Notes under the pieces: generated by a model | Seen by the model: the letters and a program-made list of their open reading frames with translations, nothing else | What the model was told of the DNA's origin: nothing | Databases searched by the model: none | Program-made: the position numbers and the translations under genes | Origin: Haloactinomyces albus | GTDB taxonomy: Bacteria; Actinomycetota; Actinomycetes; Mycobacteriales; Pseudonocardiaceae | NCBI RefSeq assembly: GCF_031458135.1 | Contig: NZ_JAVDXW010000001.1 | Location: 1,736,001-1,800,000, forward strand | DNA: 64,000 bases | Direction: 5' to 3' | Shown here: one piece after another, positions 58,745-64,000 of the stretch | Position numbering within the stretch: position 1 is the stretch's first letter | Layout: every line of letters starts with the position of its first letter

Positions 58745-60400
58745 TCACCCGGCGTCGAGGCCGAGGAGCTTCTTGGCCTGCTCGCGCATCTCGACCTTGC
58801 GGACCTTGCCCGTGACGGTCATCGGGAACTCGTCCACCACGTGCACATAGCGTGGGATCTTGTGGTGCGCGAGCCGGTCGGAGCAGAACTCGCGCAGCGC
58901 CTCGGCGGTCAGCTCCTCCGCACCCTCACGCAGCCGCACCCACGCCATGAGCTCCTCACCATAGCGAGCATCCGGAACCCCGATTACCTGCGCGTCGAGA
59001 ATGTCGGGATGGGTGTACAGGAACTCCTCGATCTCTCGCGGATAGAGATTCTCCCCACCGCGGATGATCATGTCCTTGATCCGTCCGGTGATGCTGACGT
59101 AGCCCGACGAGTCCATCTCGGCGAGGTCACCCGTGTGCATCCAGCGGGCGGTGTCGACGACCTCGGCCGTTTTGTCCGGCTGCTGCCAGTAGCCCAGCAT
59201 CACCGAATACCCCCGGGTGCACAGCTCGCCCGGCTCGCCGACCGGCACGGTCAACCCGGTGGACGGGTCCACGATCTTGACCTCCAGATGCGGGCCGACC
59301 CTGCCGACCGTGGACACCCGCCGTTCGAGGGAATCGTCGGCCCGGGTCTGGGTCGACACCGGACTCGTTTCGGTCATGCCGTAGCAAATCGCGACCTCCG
59401 ACATCCCCATCCGGTCGATGACCTGCTTCATCACCTCCGCCGGACAGGGCGAGCCCGCCATGATCCCGGTACGCAGTGAGCTCAGGTCGTAACCGTCGAA
59501 ATCCGGCAGACCGAGCTCGGCGATGAACATCGTCGGAACCCCGTACAACGAGGTGCACCGTTCGGCAGCCACGGCCGACAGCGCGGCGGCCGGGTCGAAC
59601 CCCTCGGACGGAATGACCATCGCCGAGCCGTGACTGGTGCAGGCGAGATTGCCCATGACCATCCCGAAGCAGTGATAAAAAGGCGGCACGATCGCGACCC
59701 GGTCGACCTCGGTATAGCCGCACAACTCCCCGACGAAGAAGCCGTTGTTGAGGATGTTGTGGTGCGACAGCGTCGCCCCCTTGGGGAATCCCGTGGTCCC
59801 CGAGGTGTACTGGATGTTGATCGCCTCATCGGCGGAGAGCTCGGCCTGCACCCCGATCAGGCGCTGCCGGTCGCCGTCTTGCCGCAGCAGCGACTCCCAG
59901 GCCGGATCATCGAGGAAAACGACCTGCTCCAGCGCCGGGCACTGCGGGCGTACCTGCTCGACCATCGCCACGTAGTCGGAGGTCTTGAACCGCTGCGCCG
60001 AGACCAACATCCGGATGCCGGACTGATTGAGCACGAACTCCAGCTCGTGCACCCGGTAGGACGGGTTGATGTTGACCAGGATCGCGCCGATCTTGGCCGA
60101 GGCGTACTGGATCAGCGTCCACTCCGCCCGGTTCGGCGCCCAGATCCCGATTCGGTCTCCCTTGCCGAGACCGGCATCCAGCAGGCCGAGCGCGAGCGCG
60201 TCCACATCGGCGACGAACTCCCGATATGTCCAGCGGCGGCCGGTGGCGTACTCCACCAGCGCGTCCCGATCCGGGAAACGCGCCACCGTTCGGTCGAGAT
60301 CGGCGCCGATGGTCTCCCCGAGCAGGGGGACGTCCGAGGTTCCCGAGGCGTAACTGGGCTGCGCGGGTACCGCCGCCGTACCGGCTCCGTTCGTCGTCAC
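58745..60400 (-). CDS. Acyl-CoA ligase (AMP-binding, FadD-like)
   Basis: A 551-residue adenylate-forming enzyme that activates a carboxylic acid to its CoA thioester. Motifs: A3 [14 protein letters not shown]5 [10 protein letters not shown]7 YSVMLGYW...[11 protein letters not shown]8 [16 protein letters not shown] and the catalytic Lys in VTGKVRK. It resembles medium/long-chain fatty-acid-CoA ligases. GTG at 60400 is used, with GGGAGG eight bases upstream; the adjacent GTG at 60403 is equally possible. Divergent from a PhzF gene and convergent with R2lox, whose ligand is a fatty acid. Confidence 0.88.
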   Translation of the reverse strand: MTTNGAGTAAVPAQPSYASGTSDVPLLGETIGADLDRTVARFPDRDALVEYATGRRWTYREFVADVDALALGLLDAGLGKGDRIGIWAPNRAEWTLIQYASAKIGAILVNINPSYRVHELEFVLNQSGIRMLVSAQRFKTSDYVAMVEQVRPQCPALEQVVFLDDPAWESLLRQDGDRQRLIGVQAELSADEAINIQYTSGTTGFPKGATLSHHNILNNGFFVGELCGYTEVDRVAIVPPFYHCFGMVMGNLACTSHGSAMVIPSEGFDPAAALSAVAAERCTSLYGVPTMFIAELGLPDFDGYDLSSLRTGIMAGSPCPAEVMKQVIDRMGMSEVAICYGMTETSPVSTQTRADDSLERRVSTVGRVGPHLEVKIVDPSTGLTVPVGEPGELCTRGYSVMLGYWQQPDKTAEVVDTARWMHTGDLAEMDSSGYVSITGRIKDMIIRGGENLYPREIEEFLYTHPDILDAQVIGVPDARYGEELMAWVRLREGAEELTAEALREFCSDRLAHHKIPRYVHVVDEFPMTVTGKVRKVEMREQAKKLLGLDAG

Positions 60401-60518
60401 CACGAATGCCTCCCGAGAATCCCGTGTGCGTTGGCACACATGATTACCCACAACCGTCGTTCGGTCGAGGGTCGGGAGCGCATTCCCGGGGTCGCGCGGC
60501 GCGGCTAGAATCACGATC

Positions 60519-61334
60519 ATGGACGCCTACGTCGTGGATGCCTTCACCGACCGCGCCTTCGGCGGTAACCCGGCCGGTGTGGTCGTGCTCGACGCACCGG
60601 CCGATCCTGCCTGGATGCAGTCGGTCGCCGCCGAGTTCAAACATGCCGAGACCGCGTTCGTGGTCGTGGGCGGTTCGGAAGACGGCTTCGGCAACGGCCC
60701 TGCGGAACAGGCCAAGCCGCTGCGCTGGTTCACCCCGACCACCGAGGTCGACCTGTGCGGGCACGCGACCCTGGCGACCGCGCACGTACTCGGCGGAAGC
60801 CAGCGGTTCGATACCCGCAGCGGTGAGCTGAGCTGCACCGTGACCCACGACGGCATGGTGGAGATGGACTTCCCGCGCATACCGTCCCAGCCGACACGGG
60901 CACCCGACGAGGTGACCGCGGGTCTGCCCGGCGTGACCGTGGAACACATCGCCCGGGGCGAATTCGACCTTCTCGTGCAGGCGGCTTCGGCAACCGAGGT
61001 TCGGGCACTGCAAGCCGATCTCGATCTGCTCGCGCGGATCCCCGCGCGCGCGGTGATCGTCACGGCACCCGGTGACCGGGCCGATATCGACTTCGTCAGT
61101 CGCGTCTTCGCGCCCGGGGTCGGTATTCCCGAGGACCCGGTCACCGGATCGGCGCATTGTGCCTTGGCCCCCTGGTGGTCGGCCGCTCTCGGCCGCACGG
61201 CGGAGGGTGCCGAACTCGTCGGCGAACAGGCATCGGCGCGCGGCGGTCTGGTGCGTATGACCCTGCGCGGTTCCCGCGTCGGGCTCGCGGGACAAGCGGT
61301 GACGGTCCTACGCGGCGACCTGTCGGCAGGCTGA
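60519..61334 (+). CDS. PhzF-family isomerase/epimerase-like protein
   Basis: A 271-residue protein with the two-lobed diaminopimelate-epimerase-like fold. Family landmarks: [18 protein letters not shown], the catalytic Glu44 in [27 protein letters not shown], and [12 protein letters not shown]. Most members outside phenazine clusters have unknown substrates. No Shine-Dalgarno; TAGAAT (60506-60511) ends seven bases before the ATG, consistent with a leaderless transcript. Confidence 0.85.
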   Translation: MDAYVVDAFTDRAFGGNPAGVVVLDAPADPAWMQSVAAEFKHAETAFVVVGGSEDGFGNGPAEQAKPLRWFTPTTEVDLCGHATLATAHVLGGSQRFDTRSGELSCTVTHDGMVEMDFPRIPSQPTRAPDEVTAGLPGVTVEHIARGEFDLLVQAASATEVRALQADLDLLARIPARAVIVTAPGDRADIDFVSRVFAPGVGIPEDPVTGSAHCALAPWWSAALGRTAEGAELVGEQASARGGLVRMTLRGSRVGLAGQAVTVLRGDLSAG

Positions 61335-61428
61335 CCCGGGCTGCCCCTGAGGCCGGGTCCATACAGCCCCGGGGGAATCCGGAGAGATCACCGAGGATCT
61401 CGACCTGCAAACGTGGCACTCTGGTGCT

Positions 61429-61830
61429 ATGCGGTTGTTGCTGAACATCATCTGGCTCGTGCTGAGCGGTTTCTGGATGGCCGTGGGCTACGCGGTCGCC
61501 GGGCTGGTTCTGACCATCACCATCATCGGGATTCCGTTCGCCATTGCCTCCTTCCGGATGGCGAACTTCGCCCTGTGGCCGTTCGGTCGTCGGTTGGCCG
61601 ATGACCACGAGGCCGGTGCGTTCTCGGCGATCGGCAATGTGCTGTGGGTCGTCCTCGCGGGATGGTGGCTGGCTCTCGGACATCTGGTCACCGGCATCAC
61701 GCTGTGCGTGACGATCATCGGTATCCCGATGGGAATCGCGAGCTTCAAACTCATTCCGGTGTCACTGTTTCCACTGGGCAAGCACATCGTCGATACCGAC
61801 GACGCGCATGCCCTCGTCGCGCACCGGTGA
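61429..61830 (+). CDS. YccF-domain inner-membrane protein
   Basis: A 133-residue protein made of two YccF repeats, each a hydrophobic pair of helices with the TIIGIPF/TIIGIPM motif (LTITIIGIPFAIASFRM and LCVTIIGIPMGIASFKL) and an NIIWL.../NVLWV... entry. Location: cytoplasmic membrane. Function unknown. No good ribosome site at ATG 61429. Convergent with the HAD gene, with a TTTCGCGCGAAA terminator between. Confidence 0.85.
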   Translation: MRLLLNIIWLVLSGFWMAVGYAVAGLVLTITIIGIPFAIASFRMANFALWPFGRRLADDHEAGAFSAIGNVLWVVLAGWWLALGHLVTGITLCVTIIGIPMGIASFKLIPVSLFPLGKHIVDTDDAHALVAHR

Positions 61831-61862
61831 AGCGCGCCACTCCCCTGTCCGAGCGAGTTTTT

Positions 61863-61884
61863 TGCAGTTTCGCGCGAAACTGCA
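61863..61884. terminator. Convergent terminator of the GCAGTTTCGC family
   Basis: TGCAGTTTCGC and its exact reverse complement form a 22-base perfect palindrome, followed by TTTTTG on the plus strand. It lies 32 bases after YccF and just before the HAD gene stop at 61891. The same 22 bases form the centre of the element at 23064-23091. Confidence 0.75.
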
Positions 61885-61890
61885 TTTTTG

Positions 61891-62685
61891 TTACACGGGC
61901 AGAGGGTCGTGGATGTGACCGATGAGGTCGGCGATCGAGTCGACCACCTTGGTCGGGCGGTACGGGAAACGCTCGGCGGTGTTCTTGTCCGAGATCCCCG
62001 ACAGCACCAGGATCGTCTGCATGCCGGACTCCAGTCCCGACCGCACGTCGGTGTCCATCCGATCACCGATCATGAGCGTGTTCTCGGAGTGCTCCCCCAA
62101 TGCGCGCAGCGCCGAGCGCATCATCAGCGGGTTCGGTTTGCCGATGTAGTAGGGCGCACATCCGGTGACCCGTTCGATGAGTGCGGCGACCGCACCGGTG
62201 GCGGGCAACGTGCCCTGGGGGCTCGGTCCCTTCTCATCGGGATTGGTGGCGATGAACCGTGCCCCTCCCTCGACCAGCCGGATCGCCTTGGTGATCGCCT
62301 CGAAACTGTAGGTCCGGGTCTCGCCCAGCACCACGTAATCCGGGTCGCTGTCGGTGAGCACATAGCCGATCCCGTGCAGGGCCGTGGTCAGCCCCGACTC
62401 GCCGACGACATATGCCGACCCCCCGGGTCGTTGATTCTCCAGGAAACGAGCCGTGGCCAGCGCCGAGGTCCAGATCGCCGACTCCGGGACGTCCAGCCCG
62501 CTGCGCAACAACCGAGCCCGCAGGTCACGTTGGGTATAGATCGAATTGTTGGTGAAGACCATGAACGGCATGCCCTGCTCGCGCAGTTCGGCGAGGAACT
62601 CGTCGGCACCGGGAACCATGACGTTCTCGTGCACGAGAACGCCGTCCATGTCCATCAGGTAGGTCCAGGAAGATAGCTCTGTCAC
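61891..62685 (-). CDS. HAD-IIA hydrolase, NagD-like
   Basis: A 264-residue phosphatase of the NagD/4-nitrophenylphosphatase type. Motif I DMDGVL (nucleophile Asp12, acid Asp14), motif II FTNNS near residue 44, the cap domain, Lys in YIGKPNP and motif IV MIGDRMDTD are present. Natural substrates are nucleotides or sugar phosphates; not determinable here. GTG at 62685 overlaps the modC stop (GTGA), so this enzyme is co-translated with a molybdate transporter, an odd pairing. Confidence 0.87.
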   Translation of the reverse strand: MTELSSWTYLMDMDGVLVHENVMVPGADEFLAELREQGMPFMVFTNNSIYTQRDLRARLLRSGLDVPESAIWTSALATARFLENQRPGGSAYVVGESGLTTALHGIGYVLTDSDPDYVVLGETRTYSFEAITKAIRLVEGGARFIATNPDEKGPSPQGTLPATGAVAALIERVTGCAPYYIGKPNPLMMRSALRALGEHSENTLMIGDRMDTDVRSGLESGMQTILVLSGISDKNTAERFPYRPTKVVDSIADLIGHIHDPLPV

Positions 62686-63788
62686 GGCGACGATGATCCT
62701 CCTGTCGCCGGGTGAATGGCCACCTCGGTGGCCTTGACAACGAAGAACACCTCATCACCGATGGTCAGCCCGAGATCGGCCACGGCGGCCGGGGTGATGT
62801 CGGCCGCCAGCACGAGGTCCTCTCCCGTGGTACGGGTCGCGGCTCGCAGCCGGACCACATCGCCACGCGGTTCGATACCGGCCAACCGCACCCGTACGGC
62901 ATTGCGCGGGCTGCCGTCCGGGCGCTCGCGATGGACCGCGACGGTGGACGGGGCGAACACCGCGGCAGCGGGCTCGTCCTGCACGACCGGCTCGGCGACC
63001 CGTCCGTTGATCCGGACCGCACCGCTCGTGAGTCCCCCCGCGTCCGCGATACCGGTGACCAGGTTGAGCCCCGCGAGGTGCGCGGTGAACGCCGCCTTCG
63101 GTCTGGCCAGCACGTCCCGCGTCGGTCCCCGCTCCACGATCCGGCCCGCGGAGAGCACGAGGACCCGATCGGCCAGCACCACCGCATCGAGCACGTCATG
63201 GGTCACCAGGACAGTGGGCCGATCCTGGTCCCGCAGCACCCGGTGCAGCAGGCCACGCATCGCGGGCGCGGCGTCGACGTCGAGCGCGGCCAATGGCTCG
63301 TCGAGCAGGAGCAGCTCGGGGTCTGCGGCCAGGGCTCTGGCCAGTGCGACCCGCTGCCCCTGTCCGCCGGAGAGCCGACCGGGCCGGTGCTCGGCGAGTT
63401 CGCCCGCGTCCACGTCGGACAACCATCGCGCGGCGAGCGCACGAGCGGCCTTCTTGCTCCTGCCCGCGGCCCTGGGACCGAAGGCGACGTTGTCCAATGC
63501 CGACAGGTGGGGAAACAGCAGGGCGTTCTGCGCGAGCAGACCGACACTCCGCCGGTGCGTCGGCACATCGACGCCACGCGCGGTGTCCAGCCATACCCGG
63601 TCGCCGAGCCCGATGTTTCCCTCGCGGGGGCGAGTCGAACCGGCCAGCGCGGACAGCAGCGTCGATTTCCCGGATCCGTTCGGCCCCAGCACGGCAACCA
63701 CATCCCCCGGCTCGACGGCGCATTCGGCGCTCAGCGTGAACGTGCCCCTGTCCACGGTTACCTCGGCCAGCAGTCGGTCATGACTCAC
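62682..63788 (-). CDS. modC: Molybdate ABC transporter ATPase
   Basis: A 368-residue ABC ATPase with Walker [10 protein letters not shown] (35-43), signature LSGGQGQR, Walker [13 protein letters not shown], switch VTHDVLDAV, and a C-terminal TOBE/Mop-like domain (about 290-360) typical of Mod[20 protein letters not shown] is the Q-loop region. Couples ATP hydrolysis to molybdate or tungstate import. GTG at 63788 overlaps the modB stop (GTGA). Confidence 0.87.
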   Translation of the reverse strand: MSHDRLLAEVTVDRGTFTLSAECAVEPGDVVAVLGPNGSGKSTLLSALAGSTRPREGNIGLGDRVWLDTARGVDVPTHRRSVGLLAQNALLFPHLSALDNVAFGPRAAGRSKKAARALAARWLSDVDAGELAEHRPGRLSGGQGQRVALARALAADPELLLLDEPLAALDVDAAPAMRGLLHRVLRDQDRPTVLVTHDVLDAVVLADRVLVLSAGRIVERGPTRDVLARPKAAFTAHLAGLNLVTGIADAGGLTSGAVRINGRVAEPVVQDEPAAAVFAPSTVAVHRERPDGSPRNAVRVRLAGIEPRGDVVRLRAATRTTGEDLVLAADITPAAVADLGLTIGDEVFFVVKATEVAIHPATGGSSSP

Positions 63789-64000
63789 GCTCGGCCCTCC
63801 ACGGCTTTGGGCCTGGCGGCCACGATCACCAGCAGCGCGATCGCTATCAGCAGCAACGACATCGCCACTGCGGCATCCACATCGGACTGTGCCTGGGTGT
63901 AGATGGCCAGCGGCAGAGTCCGGGTGACGCCCTGCAGGCTGCCCGCGAACGTGATCGTCGCCCCGAACTCGCCGAGGGCCCGCGCGAACGTCAGCACCAG
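63785..64000 (-). CDS. modB: Molybdate ABC permease, C-terminal part (continues outside window)
   Basis: The last 71 codons of a permease running off the right edge. The EAA-type loop [16 protein letters not shown] is that of ModB, followed by a final membrane helix ([18 protein letters not shown]) and a short polar end. Overlaps modC by four bases. The periplasmic binding protein modA should lie further right. Confidence 0.85.
   Translation of the reverse strand: MVLTFARALGEFGATITFAGSLQGVTRTLPLAIYTQAQSDVDAAVAMSLLLIAIALLVIVAARPKAVEGRA

Overview
The window is about 70% G+C by eye, densely packed and rich in GTG starts, four-base GTGA/ATGA gene overlaps and leaderless-looking genes. The gene content (SepH, DUF2530, DUF2537, DUF2771, DUF3027 and DUF3558 proteins, an EspG/PE/PPE-type group, an XRE-DUF397 pair, a DtxR/IdeR-type iron box, a SigC-like sigma factor) points to an actinomycete, most likely of the Pseudonocardiales. 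Much of it matches, from memory, a shuffled version of the Mycobacterium tuberculosis Rv0871-Rv0896 neighbourhood (cspB, DUF3027, DUF2771, MFS, DUF2530, MarR, TrmH, DUF2537, sepH, serC, citA, gltA), so this looks like chromosomal core with accessory insertions.

Layout. 1-3.7 kb: end of a coiled-coil gene, a large FtsK/SpoIIIE-like ATPase and a small coiled-coil partner. 3.8-9 kb: a CurA/YfmJ-type reductase behind a perfect operator palindrome, then an FAD-linked oxidase divergent from TetR-glpD. 9-12.1 kb: XRE regulator, membrane protein and a NatAB-like ABC exporter in one overlapping operon. 12.2-20.3 kb: citrate synthase gltA, a PfkB sugar kinase with a TetR regulator divergent from an acyl-CoA dehydrogenase, aldose epimerase, pdxH divergent from a second citrate synthase. 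20.3-26.3 kb: copper block (CopD/CtaG-type membrane protein, CopA ATPase, SigC-like ECF sigma factor). 26.6-30.9 kb: serC, sepH, DUF2537, TrmH. 31-35.1 kb: Bcr/CflA exporter, aldo/keto reductase, GCS2-type ligase. 35.2-38.3 kb: an ABC importer whose 5' leader carries a cobalamin riboswitch, so it is read as btuFCD. 38.4-45.4 kb: sodA, a GT39-type membrane glycosyltransferase, two MFS exporters each with a MarR regulator, DUF2530.

45.5-51 kb is the most accessory part: an EspG-like chaperone, a PE-like protein, a DUF3558 lipoprotein and a PPE-like glycine-rich protein, with a sharp fall in G+C (to about 45-50% by hand count) starting inside the PE-like gene; then two small Cys/His zinc-ribbon-like proteins divergent from an XRE (DUF5753)-DUF397 pair whose promoter holds repeated TCGCAT/ATGCGA boxes. 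51-57.6 kb: a sacsin-type ATPase coupled to DUF3027, a lipoprotein glutaminyl cyclotransferase, a DUF2771 lipoprotein, a CspB-like cold-shock protein. 57.6-64 kb: R2-like ligand-binding oxidase, acyl-CoA ligase, PhzF, YccF, and a HAD phosphatase coupled to molybdate modBC (modB runs off the right end).

The most striking feature outside genes is a family of intergenic palindromes built on TTTCGCGCGAAA or AATTTCTCGCGAAATT. They occur at six tail-to-tail gene junctions and nowhere else I noticed, and look like a dispersed bidirectional terminator or repeat family. No rRNA, tRNA, CRISPR array, insertion sequence or phage gene was recognised.
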